A stretch of 64,000 bases of DNA from Arthrobacter citreus (GCA_013200995.1 CP053688.1:2170001-2234000), one strand, 5' to 3'; positions 9,259-19,342 are shown, numbered from the stretch's first letter. The notes: generated from the sequence alone by a model not told the origin. Numbers and translations are program-made.

Positions 9259-9584
9259 TTTTTAATTTATGAATATGTACAAGTTTAGAGACGGCTAATC
9301 TACTAAGAGATAACTATTTAAAAGTTTATAATTATAAATTCCGATTCAATTCCAATTTATTCATTTTCAGCTTCAAAAAATTTCAGTAATTCATTCTCTA
9401 TATTTTACTTTCACTTAACCTGTTTAAATACTACATTCTTTTAGAAATTGTTTTAATTAGAATCAATTTTGGTTAGATTTTTATAATAAAAAGCCTCTAA
9501 AAAAAAGAGGCAAAACTTATTCCCCTTTCATTGTGAGTAATCAAACTTCATTTTCCACATACTACTCATCAAAGGAGGGTTATT
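9259..9584. other. Intergenic region between the CotS-like gene and the small D-type gene
   Basis: An AT-rich stretch that must hold the promoters of both divergent neighbours. Apart from the minus-strand terminator at 9491-9513 I see no gene or known RNA element. Confidence 0.5.
9488..9513 (-). terminator. Minus-strand terminator beyond the D-type gene
   Basis: The stem gcctct (9493-9498) / agaggc (9506-9511) is followed on the minus strand by CTTTTTATT. No other minus-strand gene ends near here, so it most likely ends the ger operon 2 transcript. That transcript would then run about 270 nt past its last stop codon, antisense to the whole small D-type gene. Confidence 0.6.
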
Positions 9585-9794
9585 ATGAAGGAAATCTTTA
9601 TTTTTATTTTGTTATCATCCTTAAGTTTTTTGGTGATCTACATGTTTACCTTATTACAAGGATTTGACTTACATTATTTAATGTTAGCATTTTCATATAA
9701 CAAAGTAGGGATCTTAAAACTCGATAAAGTATTAATGTGTTATTTTCTAATATATTTTGGTGTTACGCTGTTTGTTAAACTACGAAAACGATAA
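9585..9794 (+). CDS. Small two-span membrane protein, GerKD-like germination D protein
   Basis: A 69-residue protein starting at ATG after AAAGGAGGG, a very strong binding site. It has two hydrophobic spans (IFIFILLSSLSFLVIYMF and MCYFLIYFGVTLFVK) separated by a short hydrophilic loop, and a basic tail (KLRKR). Small two-span proteins of this size, called D proteins, are encoded beside gerA-type operons in several Bacillus species and modulate the activity of the adjacent receptor. It is convergent with the B gene of ger operon 2, and the two overlap by 15 bp at their 3' ends. Function is inferred from topology and position, since this family varies strongly in sequence. Confidence 0.7.
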   Translation: MKEIFIFILLSSLSFLVIYMFTLLQGFDLHYLMLAFSYNKVGILKLDKVLMCYFLIYFGVTLFVKLRKR

Positions 9795-10877
9795 TTTTTT
9801 TTGAATTTTTAACGTTATGAATAAAATCATCGGTAAAATAATTTGGAAAGGAATATGCAAATATTTAGGAACTAAATCAAGTCCAATATGTACATGCTGA
9901 GCATATGAAACCGTTGTTAGTACACTTAAGAATAATATGATAATTCCTATTAAAAATGTAATTAGCCAGTTTTCTTTTAATTGAAATAATAGCATCGTTC
10001 CTTCTACTGCTCCAAAAAATAATATTGAGATTTTAATAAAACCTAAAATAACGAATACTACTACAGCTAATGACTCTAATCTTGTAAAAAAGTCTCCAAT
10101 ATTAATTAAAGAAACACTTGATAATACTGGATAAGTTGAAGCTTTAAAAATAATCTCTCCTAAATTTGCTATGTGAATAATGGCAGAAAAGGCCAGGAAT
10201 ATGCCTGCATAAATCATACCCAAGGAACCAATTTTCTTGGCTTTATTTGGCTGTTCAAAATGATGCATTATTAATAAAAATACGACTGATTCACCAAAAG
10301 GAAAAGTTACCGTTGTTGGAAAGACAGACTTTAAAACTGGTTTCCAACCGTGATCAAGAATTGGTTTTAAATGAGATAAAGAAAAAAACTTAGTTAATAT
10401 TTGTGTAACAATTAATATGAATACGAAAAAACCACATAAAAGAAAACAAATCCAAACTGTTCTTGCAAAACTTGTAAAGCCCTTCATTACTGTGTAAACC
10501 ATAAGAAACATCATTAATATCGATATCGTAAATAAACTTGTATTTTCCAACGCAATAATTAGGATTAGCTCAGCAAAATCTCTCAAGACCCGTGAAGCAA
10601 TATATATACAATAAACGATATATAATAAACCGATTAATCCTCCTACATATTTCCCCCATGCTTTTTGTAAACAATTAATCAAAGGAATTGAAGGGTTATT
10701 TGTATAGATTTCCATATACAAACTAAAGAGTATTAGTCCTATTAATAAACTAATTAATATGGCAATCCAGGAATCCCTACCTGCATCTTTTGCGGGATCC
10801 ATCGCAACTGCACTTCCTAACAGATAAATTGATATTAAGCTAAAAAATTGTTCAGAATTAAACTTCATATTTAGCAT
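9780..10877 (-). CDS. GerB-family germination receptor subunit B (ger operon 2)
   Basis: A 365-residue integral membrane protein of the spore-germination APC branch with about ten helices. The ATG at 10877 follows AAGGTG. The N-terminal motif FFSLISIYLLGSAVAMDPAK keeps the glycine-containing first helix of the fold, and the stretch around FPTTVTFPFGESVVFLLIMH is typical of GerKB/GerAB proteins. It is the last gene of an A-C-B operon, the order of B. subtilis gerK, and starts 9 bp after the C gene ends. Its 3' end overlaps the convergent D-type gene. Confidence 0.95.
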   Translation of the reverse strand: MLNMKFNSEQFFSLISIYLLGSAVAMDPAKDAGRDSWIAILISLLIGLILFSLYMEIYTNNPSIPLINCLQKAWGKYVGGLIGLLYIVYCIYIASRVLRDFAELILIIALENTSLFTISILMMFLMVYTVMKGFTSFARTVWICFLLCGFFVFILIVTQILTKFFSLSHLKPILDHGWKPVLKSVFPTTVTFPFGESVVFLLIMHHFEQPNKAKKIGSLGMIYAGIFLAFSAIIHIANLGEIIFKASTYPVLSSVSLINIGDFFTRLESLAVVVFVILGFIKISILFFGAVEGTMLLFQLKENWLITFLIGIIILFLSVLTTVSYAQHVHIGLDLVPKYLHIPFQIILPMILFITLKIQKKLSFS

Positions 10878-10886
10878 GAATACACC

Positions 10887-12086
10887 TTATTCCCTTTTCA
10901 AGTTAACTGGGTTGCCCAATAGTCCAGTTCGCTTGATAATAAATGTAACTTTAACGTCAATTTTTGCTTTTGAAAATTCCTCAGGCCAATTATTTTTAAT
11001 TGCTTTCCACTTTTTAGGATTACTCGTATGAACGATATCTCCAAAACCAAAAACATCACTCTTATACTTTTGAGCGTGTTCAATGCTTTCAACAATCTGC
11101 TTTTTTACAACTTTTGCAGCTTCTTTTTCTAATTTAATTAAGTCGCTTACATCTTCTAGTTTAATTTTACAGCCAGTTTCATCGACTAAACTCAATAGTA
11201 TATCTTTAATCTTAATAACAGGTACATTTCCATTAACATCCACTTCGGTTTTAATATCTTGTTCTAAAAAACGTAGTGAGGTAAATTTATTATCCCCGCA
11301 AGGTACTGAAAAATTTGACTGTTCGATTTTATCTTGAACCATTAATACGGCTCTAATATCTCTTCCATCAAGCCAACCGATGAGTTTATTATTTCGAAAA
11401 ACAGCCAAATCATCTATAAACGTTTGTGAAGGAGTCATCTTTTGAATGTTAGTCAAATTATTTTTCCCCTTAGAATTATCAGTAATTTTGACACCACTAA
11501 TCGCAATCTCTTTGCCTGTGTATGCTAAGTTTTCAGCTAATTGAAATATATTTGGATTTACACTTTCACCTAGTGAAAAATTTACATTTTGTATCTTTGA
11601 TACCATTGCAACAGCTGCAACTTTTTTAATGGGTGTCAATGTATTTAGAATATTCTCTGCTGTTGAATCTTTAGCTACAAGTACTGACATAAATGCTGAA
11701 ACACGTGGTTCTCTAATTATACTATCCACAATCTCTTCAATACCGTGCCTAGCTGCTTTTTCACCAATTACTGTTAGTGCAACATGTGTGAAATCTTTTT
11801 TTCTCGTTATTTTTTTTGCTGCATCTCGAATTGCTGCAGAAATTGTATTTCCAGTGCTTGTATAAACAAAAACTGGTGATGCGTTTCCACCTCCACCTCC
11901 AGTTCCACCTGTTGATAAGTCAGTTGGACTAATTATTTGTAATGTAACTTTATAATTTGAGTCTTCTGACCAATCAATTCCAAGCCCTAATATAAATGAA
12001 ATTTCGTTCAATTCAGTGTAATTACTACATCCTGAACTAAATAATAATAATGGAATGATTAATGCGATCTTACGTATTCGATTCAT
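10887..12086 (-). CDS. GerC-family germination receptor lipoprotein subunit C (ger operon 2)
   Basis: About 399 residues from the ATG at 12086; a GTG at 12095 is also possible, and either start lies inside the end of the A gene. The signal peptide ends in the lipobox FSSGC (Cys20 from this ATG), followed by SNYTELNEISFILGLGID, a Ger(x)C hallmark. A glycine-rich stretch (TGGTGGGGGN) near residue 60 is an unusual low-complexity insertion. The C-terminal domain has the conserved DVFGFGDIVHTSNPKKWK. It is expected to be anchored to the spore inner membrane together with its A and B partners. Confidence 0.95.
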   Translation of the reverse strand: MNRIRKIALIIPLLLFSSGCSNYTELNEISFILGLGIDWSEDSNYKVTLQIISPTDLSTGGTGGGGGNASPVFVYTSTGNTISAAIRDAAKKITRKKDFTHVALTVIGEKAARHGIEEIVDSIIREPRVSAFMSVLVAKDSTAENILNTLTPIKKVAAVAMVSKIQNVNFSLGESVNPNIFQLAENLAYTGKEIAISGVKITDNSKGKNNLTNIQKMTPSQTFIDDLAVFRNNKLIGWLDGRDIRAVLMVQDKIEQSNFSVPCGDNKFTSLRFLEQDIKTEVDVNGNVPVIKIKDILLSLVDETGCKIKLEDVSDLIKLEKEAAKVVKKQIVESIEHAQKYKSDVFGFGDIVHTSNPKKWKAIKNNWPEEFSKAKIDVKVTFIIKRTGLLGNPVNLKRE

Positions 12087-13641
12087 TTTCTTCACCCATT
12101 TTATTTTTTTGTTTTTTTCGTATTCGAGATGAATCTGGAACTACATCTTTCTTTTCAGTCTTTAATAGTCTCTTAGGAATATGAATAAATGTATCTTCAT
12201 TATCTTTAATAGATAATGGAGATAGAGGCATTAAATATGGCACCCCAAATGAATCAATCGTATTTAAATGAACTAACCAAAATAAAAACATTAATGCAAT
12301 ACCATATAAACCAGCAACACCTGCACTTATTATAAATAAATATCTAACTAATCTAGCTGAAGCAGCAACACTGTAATTTGGAATTGTAAAACTAGATATT
12401 CCAGTAATTGAAACAACGATAATCATAGCAGTGGAAACGATTCCCGCTTGAACAACCGCTTGACCAATTACTAGTGCGCCTACAATTGCAACCGTTGAAG
12501 CAAGCACTCTTGGACTACGTATACTTGCTTCTCTTATAATCTCAAATGCAAATTCTAATAATAATAACTCTACTATCGCAGGGAACGGAACGCCTTCCCT
12601 TTGGGCAGCAAGGCTAACCATTAATGGTGTAGGAATCATAGAAGGATGATGTGTAATTAATGCAAGGAAACAAGCTGAAAATAGTAAAGAAATAAAAAAA
12701 GCTACTGACCGTAATAATCGTAAAGATGTACCAACAATATAACGCTGATTATAATCATCTGGTGACTGAAAAAACATCGGTAATGTAGCTGGCAAAATAA
12801 GCCCTATTGGACTACCATCCACAAGTAAGCCAATTCTCCCCTCTAATAAGTTTGCTGCAATCACATCAGGTCTTTCAGTATCCAAAACTGTTGGAAATGG
12901 GCTATAAGGCTTTGTTTCAATAAGCGATTCAATATAAATTGTTTCTAAAACACCATTAATCTTAATATTTTCAACTTTTTCTTTTATTGAATGCAATAAT
13001 TCTTTATCCACCTTGTCCTCTAAATAGGAAATGACCACATTTGTATTTGTGATATCGCCCACCTTCAACATTTCCATCTTAAACTGTTTATTTCTAATTC
13101 GATAACGAAGCAAGGACATATTTGTTGCGATCGACTCAGTAAAACTATCTTTTGGGCCACGAATAATCGTTTGCCCAGTAGATTCTGAAACTGAACGGAA
13201 TTGCCCACCCTTCGTATCAATAAGTAATACTTTTTGCTGATGATCAAGAAAGATCGCAGTGTCACCATTTAACAACGACATCATGATGTTATTCCATTCA
13301 GTTTCAGTTTTAACTTGTGGAACATCGAACGTATTGTCTTTTAGTTCATTAAAAAAGTTAAGATCACTTAAATTATCTACATTAGAGTTTTTCCATTTAT
13401 GAAGAATCGGATCAACAACAAATTGGCTAATCATGTCACCATTTGAAATGCCTTGCAAATGGATTAGTGCCATTTTTCTTTTTTTGGTTTCCCCAACCTC
13501 AAACTCTCTAGTAATTAAATCCGCACAATATTGCAGTTCATTATTTATATTTTGTAAATTTTTTTGTAATTCGGATGATAAAACAACTTGAACTTTAACT
13601 TTGTCTGATTGTCTACTTCTCTTTGGATAACCCAATCGCAT
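12070..13641 (-). CDS. GerA-family germination receptor subunit A (ger operon 2)
   Basis: 523 residues from the ATG at 13641 after AGGTG; a GTG three codons earlier overlaps that site and is less likely. The soluble N-terminal half carries two related subdomains, the second near VVISYLEDKVDKELLHSI. Then come the family motif ERPDVIAANLLEGRIGLLVD, DGSPIGLILPA, QSPDDYNQRY, about five membrane helices and the conserved SFGVPYLMPLSP followed by a basic tail. It is the first gene of the A-C-B operon and overlaps the C gene by 17 bp from the preferred start. The operon is divergent from the large protease gene at 13987. Confidence 0.95.
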   Translation of the reverse strand: MRLGYPKRSRQSDKVKVQVVLSSELQKNLQNINNELQYCADLITREFEVGETKKRKMALIHLQGISNGDMISQFVVDPILHKWKNSNVDNLSDLNFFNELKDNTFDVPQVKTETEWNNIMMSLLNGDTAIFLDHQQKVLLIDTKGGQFRSVSESTGQTIIRGPKDSFTESIATNMSLLRYRIRNKQFKMEMLKVGDITNTNVVISYLEDKVDKELLHSIKEKVENIKINGVLETIYIESLIETKPYSPFPTVLDTERPDVIAANLLEGRIGLLVDGSPIGLILPATLPMFFQSPDDYNQRYIVGTSLRLLRSVAFFISLLFSACFLALITHHPSMIPTPLMVSLAAQREGVPFPAIVELLLLEFAFEIIREASIRSPRVLASTVAIVGALVIGQAVVQAGIVSTAMIIVVSITGISSFTIPNYSVAASARLVRYLFIISAGVAGLYGIALMFLFWLVHLNTIDSFGVPYLMPLSPLSIKDNEDTFIHIPKRLLKTEKKDVVPDSSRIRKKQKNKMGEENESNT

Positions 13642-13986
13642 ACCAATCACCTATCAATTTATTTATTACTATTTAAAATTTGTTAAATGTAGAAAAATTA
13701 TGCTATTTATTACCATTTTTTTGAATTAAGAGACAATATCATGCAGAATTTCTTATTTTGTTCAATAATTAGGAAACGTTTAAAAACAACAAAATTCATT
13801 TTTTTATTATGTTTTCTGATGTTTTTGAACATTTTTTTTAAAAAAATTAGAGAGATTTTAATTCAGGAGTGGGAAAACGTTGATTTTATAAGGGATAAAT
13901 AACCCAATTGACTGTCAATTAAATATTTCTAATAATCAGAATATAAGGTTAATTCCTTAAGATAAATTTGAAGGGGTGTATTGTAT
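13642..13986. promoter_or_regulatory. Divergent intergenic region between ger operon 2 and the S8 protease
   Basis: A candidate protease promoter is TTGACT (13908-13913) with an A/T-rich -10 (aataat) 17 bp later. It overlaps the palindrome attgactgtcaat (13907-13919), which could be an operator. The rest is homopolymer-rich AT sequence with no gene visible. Confidence 0.4.
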
Positions 13987-16900
13987 TTGAAGAGTAATTT
14001 AGTCATGCCACTCAAGGTTGTTTCTACTAGTTTTATAGCAGCTAGTTTGCTATTTTCTAGTCACACTTTTGCTTCGGTTGATTCTACTTCTCAGAGTGGC
14101 ATATCAAACGTTGAGCAATACTTGAAAAATTTAACAAAAGAGGATCGCAATCGAGTTCATAAAAATGTTGAAACAACGGACCAAGATAAATATTTATCAC
14201 CTAAGCTCGATACGACTAGTAATAAACCTGTGAGCATCATCGTTCAATTTGCACAGGACCCGGCTAAAACGGATGTAAAGAAAAACGAAGAAAATGGCAT
14301 AGCAGTTTCCCTAGACGTTGCTAAAAATAAAGTAGAAAAATCTCACCAAAATTTTAAAAATAAAATCGGACAAGCAAAAAAAGCCATTCCAAATATTCAA
14401 ATTCGTAAAGAATACCGTCAAGCATTTAACGGTGTTGCGATGACTGTACCCGCTAATGAAGTACATACTATTCTCGCGATGGATGAAGTAAAAGCAATAT
14501 TCGAAGATAAAATTATCCATATAGATCCATCTCCATCCGAGACACAATCAAGTGAATCAATTAGTCATTCCCCTGCAGATGATAGTACTGAAAATATTGG
14601 TGCAACAAAGCTTCATGAAGAAGGTATTACTGGTAAAGGTGTGAAGGTTGCTGTAATAGATACAGGAATTGATTATAACCATCCTGATTTAAAAGATGTT
14701 TATAAAGGTGGATATGATTTCGTGAATAACGATTCTGATCCAATGGAAACAACTTACGATGACTGGAAAAAATCTGGAGAACCCGAAACTAATGCGTTAG
14801 CTGGATCTACATACTATACTTCCCATGGAACTCATGTATCTGGAACGATTGCGGGTCAAGGTAAAAATAAAACAGATTATGCAGTGACTGGAGTTGCACC
14901 TGGAGTTGACCTTTATGCATACAAAGTGCTTGGACCATATGGATCAGGAACTTCAAGTAACATCATCGCAGGCATCGATAAAGCAGTAGCAGACGGAATG
15001 GATGTTATTAATCTATCATTAGGTTCAAATTATAATGATCCTCTTGATCCAAATGCAATCGCAATAAATAATGCAGTTTTAGCTGGAACGACTGCAGTCA
15101 TTGCGGCTGGTAACTCTGGTAGTGATTTATATTCACTTGGTTCACCTGGTACTTCTCCGCTAGCTTTAACAGTTGGTGCAAGTGATTTTTCTATGACTAT
15201 CCCTACAGCTACTGGTACGGTTAGTTCAAATGATAATCTATCACTCTCGAATTTAAGACTTCTAGCAAAAAGCTTTGATGATGACTTAAATACATTAAAA
15301 AATCAGTCTCTACCAATCGTATTTGTAGGATTAGGAAATAGTGAAAGTGATTATAACGGCAAGGATGTAAATGGAAAAATCGCACTGATCGAACGTGGAA
15401 TACTTTCTTTAAATGAAAAAGTAATGCTTGCTAAGAAACATGGTGCAAAAGCAGTTTTAATGTACAACAATAACCCAGAAGAAGGCCAAATTCCTCATTA
15501 TCTTGGAAACGGATTTGACTTTATCCCTTCATTTACGCTTACAAATGAACAAGGATTAAAAGTTGTTGATCAAGTAAATCAAGGGAATGCGACATTTACT
15601 TTAAACTCTCTTAGTGAAATAAAAACTGGTGGAGATACATTAGCTGACTTTAGTTCGCGTGGTCCATCAACCAGATTTTATGATATTAAGCCTGAAGTTA
15701 CTGCACCTGGAGTTGCTGTTTTCTCAAGTGTACCAGCTTATCAAAATGGACCAAATCATCTAACTGATTATACAAACGCATACATGAGTGCATCTGGAAC
15801 ATCTATGGCTACACCTCATGTTGCTGGAGCAGTAGCGCTCCTTCTTCAAAAACATCCAGAATATAAACCAGAAGATGTCAAAGCTGCTTTAATGAATACA
15901 GCAGATAAGCTACAAAAAGATTACAGTGTATTCGAAGTAGGTGCAGGAAGAATAGATGTTTATGAAGCAGTACATGCTAACTTGCATATTAAAGTGCTAG
16001 ATAAAACAATCAGTACAAAAGATGGTAATGATATAACAATACCAGATGTTACAGGAGCTTTAAGCTTCGGTCCACAGGTTAATGAGGACAAAGAAAAAAC
16101 AGACTTTCGAGTAGTTTCTATTTCGAATAATAGTAACAAAAAGAAAAAATATAAAGTTCAAGTTAAGTTTAATCAAAATGTAAAAGGTGCTAAAGATGCT
16201 TTAGCTAATAATGTAACTTTAGATGTACCTGATTCAATTACACTTAATGCAAACAAAACAATAAAAATTAAACCAACGATTCACATCCCTGATACAGCAG
16301 AATTTGGTAATTATGAAGGTTATATTTATATTACAGACAATAGTAATCCTGATGAAGTTTATCAATTACCATTTGGCTTCAAGCACTTACAAGAAGGCAT
16401 TAATAATATCAATGCATATGAAGACGCATTCACAACACGACGAGACTTAAATCATAGTTTCCCATCTGGAACAGGTATTGAATTTTCACTTAATAGTTCG
16501 ATGGAAACGGTAGATCTTGTATTAAAAGATGCGAAAACTGGGAAAGAACTCGGACTGGTTGATGCATACGAAGGACTTTTCACAGAGGATACTCCTTTTG
16601 AAACTGAGTACGGATTTAACGGACTTTATAGTGCATTTACAGGTCATAAAGATCATCCAATTTCATATTCAAAAAAGCTTGCACCTCCAGGAAAATATGA
16701 ATTGGAACTAATCGCAACTAACAGAGAAGGTAAAACATTTAAAAAGTCTGATATCTTTTATATTGAAAATACGAACCCTATCATAAAAATGCAACAACCA
16801 GGTGGAGTATATGAAGTAACTGAAGACGGTATGAATGTAAAGGGTAACATCTATGATCAACAAGTAGATATCATGAATCAAAACGGATTTAATTGGGATC

Positions 16901-18114
16901 AGTCTTCTAACATGGTTAACTTAATTAATAAAACAAAATACTCATCAACACCTTTAGCAATTGAAAAAAATGGTGACTTTGAATTTAATTTAGGTCTAAT
17001 AGACGGTAAAGATGTCACAAAAACCACTCTAGATGCCTATGACTATGCACAAAATGGTATGCAAGATCATCCTGATTTCTCATACACACTTGTAAAAAAA
17101 GGACTTTCATATGCAAAACTAGCAGCAAGCAAAAATGATGTAAAATACGGCGAAAATGTAACGCTATCACTTAGTGCACATAATATTAAAGATTTAACAG
17201 GTGGAGAATTTACATTAACATTCCCTTCAACAACTTATGACATCGCAAATGTATCATTAAATAAGGATTTTACTAATTATGCTAAGTCACATGGTTTAAA
17301 TGCTGACCTTAAAATAATTAACCAAACTACAAATAATATCACACTTAATACACAATTAACTGGTGATTCAATCCAGCCAATTCAAACCGCTATGCCATTA
17401 ATCGATATTACATTTAAAGTGAAGGAAAAACCAAGCACATATATTAAATGGATTCAAAACATTGATATTACAAAATCTACAGCATTTTCATTAAATCAAG
17501 CACCTGCTACTATTCTAGGTTTCGGTCAAGGGATCAATATCGTTCCAACTTACTCTCAGCTTGAAGGTGGTATACTTGCGGACGGATTTTTAGATGATTG
17601 GGGTATTTGGTTAGACTACAAAAAAGACTTTTCTAAAGCTGGTATGAGTTTAAAATTAGTTTCAAAAAGTGGTAAGACATATACAGGAGAATTTAACAGC
17701 AGCGCACGCTACTTTGTTAAAAATTTACCAGCTACTAATGAAGAATACGATTTAACTGTCAAAATTCCAGGTCATTTCGATCGACATGTAACTGTTAATG
17801 ATTTATATGACATTTCGAATGGTAATACCGTTGGACGCTTATCTTATATTTTGTACGCACCAGTTATGGGCGGAGACGTAAATAACGATGATATAATCGA
17901 TGTATTAGATGCGGATTATATTAAAACATATTGGGGTACTAACAAGCGCGCAGCTGATATCAATTTCGATGGGCTCGTTGATGCAAAGGATATGAGCTTT
18001 GTGATAAAGAATTATTTAACACCTAACCCTGATGTCTTAGATACTCCAAAAGGTAAAAAGAAAATTAAAGGCGAAACTCTAGAGGATATAATGAAAGATT
18101 TAAATATTCAATAA
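13987..18114 (+). CDS. Large secreted S8 protease with cohesin-like domain and dockerin
   Basis: 1375 residues from the TTG at 13987, eight bases after AGGGGTG; a TTG at 13981 is too close to that site. Residue numbers below count from 13981. Signal peptide to about 35; I9-like propeptide to about 185; S8 core with Asp227 (IDTGIDYNHPDL), His282 (SHGTHVSG) and Ser608 (GTSMATPHVAG); PA insertion about 430-540; Fn3-like segment about 690-800. Residues about 1040-1180 resemble a cohesin (GENVTLSLSAHNIKDLTGGE, later PLIDITFKVKEK). About 1220-1270 is a carboxypeptidase-regulatory-like beta sandwich ending IPGHFDRHV. About 1297-1347 is a type I dockerin with two calcium loops (GGDVNNDDIIDVLD and ADINFDGLVDAKDM). 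A single gene with its own terminator; it probably degrades protein outside the cell. Confidence 0.93.
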   Translation: MKSNLVMPLKVVSTSFIAASLLFSSHTFASVDSTSQSGISNVEQYLKNLTKEDRNRVHKNVETTDQDKYLSPKLDTTSNKPVSIIVQFAQDPAKTDVKKNEENGIAVSLDVAKNKVEKSHQNFKNKIGQAKKAIPNIQIRKEYRQAFNGVAMTVPANEVHTILAMDEVKAIFEDKIIHIDPSPSETQSSESISHSPADDSTENIGATKLHEEGITGKGVKVAVIDTGIDYNHPDLKDVYKGGYDFVNNDSDPMETTYDDWKKSGEPETNALAGSTYYTSHGTHVSGTIAGQGKNKTDYAVTGVAPGVDLYAYKVLGPYGSGTSSNIIAGIDKAVADGMDVINLSLGSNYNDPLDPNAIAINNAVLAGTTAVIAAGNSGSDLYSLGSPGTSPLALTVGASDFSMTIPTATGTVSSNDNLSLSNLRLLAKSFDDDLNTLKNQSLPIVFVGLGNSESDYNGKDVNGKIALIERGILSLNEKVMLAKKHGAKAVLMYNNNPEEGQIPHYLGNGFDFIPSFTLTNEQGLKVVDQVNQGNATFTLNSLSEIKTGGDTLADFSSRGPSTRFYDIKPEVTAPGVAVFSSVPAYQNGPNHLTDYTNAYMSASGTSMATPHVAGAVALLLQKHPEYKPEDVKAALMNTADKLQKDYSVFEVGAGRIDVYEAVHANLHIKVLDKTISTKDGNDITIPDVTGALSFGPQVNEDKEKTDFRVVSISNNSNKKKKYKVQVKFNQNVKGAKDALANNVTLDVPDSITLNANKTIKIKPTIHIPDTAEFGNYEGYIYITDNSNPDEVYQLPFGFKHLQEGINNINAYEDAFTTRRDLNHSFPSGTGIEFSLNSSMETVDLVLKDAKTGKELGLVDAYEGLFTEDTPFETEYGFNGLYSAFTGHKDHPISYSKKLAPPGKYELELIATNREGKTFKKSDIFYIENTNPIIKMQQPGGVYEVTEDGMNVKGNIYDQQVDIMNQNGFNWDQSSNMVNLINKTKYSSTPLAIEKNGDFEFNLGLIDGKDVTKTTLDAYDYAQNGMQDHPDFSYTLVKKGLSYAKLAASKNDVKYGENVTLSLSAHNIKDLTGGEFTLTFPSTTYDIANVSLNKDFTNYAKSHGLNADLKIINQTTNNITLNTQLTGDSIQPIQTAMPLIDITFKVKEKPSTYIKWIQNIDITKSTAFSLNQAPATILGFGQGINIVPTYSQLEGGILADGFLDDWGIWLDYKKDFSKAGMSLKLVSKSGKTYTGEFNSSARYFVKNLPATNEEYDLTVKIPGHFDRHVTVNDLYDISNGNTVGRLSYILYAPVMGGDVNNDDIIDVLDADYIKTYWGTNKRAADINFDGLVDAKDMSFVIKNYLTPNPDVLDTPKGKKKIKGETLEDIMKDLNIQ

Positions 18115-18117
18115 CGT

Positions 18118-18155
18118 AAAAAACGTCGGATCTTTTTAGTTCCGACGTTTTTTTT
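18118..18155. terminator. Bidirectional terminator between the protease and the alpha/beta hydrolase
   Basis: The stem aaaaaacgtcgga (18118-18130) / tccgacgtttttt (18141-18153) with T-runs on both strands serves two convergent genes. Confidence 0.9.
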
Positions 18156-18171
18156 GAATTCTATAGTTTTT

Positions 18172-18966
18172 CTAAAATGAGCTTAAATAATCCTTCATTT
18201 CATTAACTAACTCCTGATGTGACTCATACATGCTCATATGCCCCGCACTGTTTAAAGTAGCAGTTTTTATATTATCTTTTTTGACTGAAAAAGTTTTTTC
18301 TGGCGGTATGATTTGATCGTCTTTCCCAGCTAATAATAGTACTGGTAAATTCGTATCGTTAAGTACATGATTTCGATCTGGTCTGTCCTTCATGCTAATC
18401 AGTGCTTTAACCGTACCTTCGACTGAAGTTTTATAACCAATTTCCTTTGCTAATTCTATTTCTGAATTATTTTTTTGGATGTTTTTTGGAGAGAAAAGTT
18501 TAGGAATCAATCCATCCACTACATTTTTAACTCCTTCATTTTTAACTTTTTCAACATTTGCCATTCTACCTTTTTTTGCTTCATCACTATCTGGATATGC
18601 TGTAGAGTGAATTAATGAAAATCCATTTAAATACCGATCATATCTTTCCGCAAATGCTAGTGTAATATAGCCTCCCAATGAATGCCCAAACATAGTTACT
18701 TGGCTAATGTTTAATTGATCTAGTAGATCTTTCATTACATCTGCATAATCTTCAATTGAATGTTCTTCCTTTATAGAAGTAGACTCTCCATGCCCAGGTA
18801 AATCAATTGCGATTACTCGATAATTCTCTGCAAGCTTTGGTATTACTTTTTCCCAATATTCATGACTTCCCATAAATCCATGAATTAAAACAATCGTCTT
18901 ACCTTTACCTTGATCCTTATACGCAATTGTTAAATTTTGAAGTTCTACTTTACTATTAATGATCAT
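18172..18966 (-). CDS. Alpha/beta-fold hydrolase
   Basis: A 264-residue cytoplasmic hydrolase. The oxyanion-hole motif is HGFMGSHEYW, the nucleophile elbow GHSLGG puts Ser96 as nucleophile, and Asp216 or Asp217 (LLAGKDDQIIPP) and His243 (NSAGHMSMYE) complete the triad. The cap domain around residues 125-190 is helical. The fold covers esterases, lipases, peptidases and C-C hydrolases, and the substrate cannot be deduced. It ends 17 bp from the shared terminator with the convergent protease gene. Confidence 0.9.
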   Translation of the reverse strand: MIINSKVELQNLTIAYKDQGKGKTIVLIHGFMGSHEYWEKVIPKLAENYRVIAIDLPGHGESTSIKEEHSIEDYADVMKDLLDQLNISQVTMFGHSLGGYITLAFAERYDRYLNGFSLIHSTAYPDSDEAKKGRMANVEKVKNEGVKNVVDGLIPKLFSPKNIQKNNSEIELAKEIGYKTSVEGTVKALISMKDRPDRNHVLNDTNLPVLLLAGKDDQIIPPEKTFSVKKDNIKTATLNSAGHMSMYESHQELVNEMKDYLSSF

Positions 18967-19158
18967 TCAACCCCATTCTAGTTTATTCCTTAAATAGTAG
19001 ACTATTTTCGTCTACCCTTTATTCACATTATAAATATAAATTACCATTATTTAAAAATATATACTAATTTATGTATTTTATATTATTGATTTTCTCTTTG
19101 AGCAAATTGAATGATTATCATTCGTATGATTCCAATTTATTAGCTGATTTTTATACTA

Positions 19159-19284
19159 TATCAACGAGAATCAGTATGCTATCAACCGGTTTTAATAATA
19201 TATCAACGAGAATCAGTGTTATTTCAACCGGTTTTGGCATTATATCAACGAAGTTCACAACTTTATCAATATAGTTCAATTTAT
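19159..19284 (+). repeat. 21-bp tandem repeat array, six units (array 1)
   Basis: Six consecutive 21-bp units, each beginning TATCAAC, TTTCAAC or TATCAAT. Units 1 and 3 (TATCAACGAGAATCAG...) and units 2 and 4 (...TCAACCGGTTTT...) alternate, so there is also a 42-bp higher-order period. One frame reads as heptads containing Ser-Thr (ISTRISV, ISTGFGI), but that frame has no ribosome binding site. There are no spacers, so it is not a CRISPR array. Confidence 0.85.
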
Positions 19285-19342
19285 GTTCGCATTTTTCAAT
19301 CTTAAGTCCTGGCTATTTCAACGATCAAATCTGTCAAAGAAA

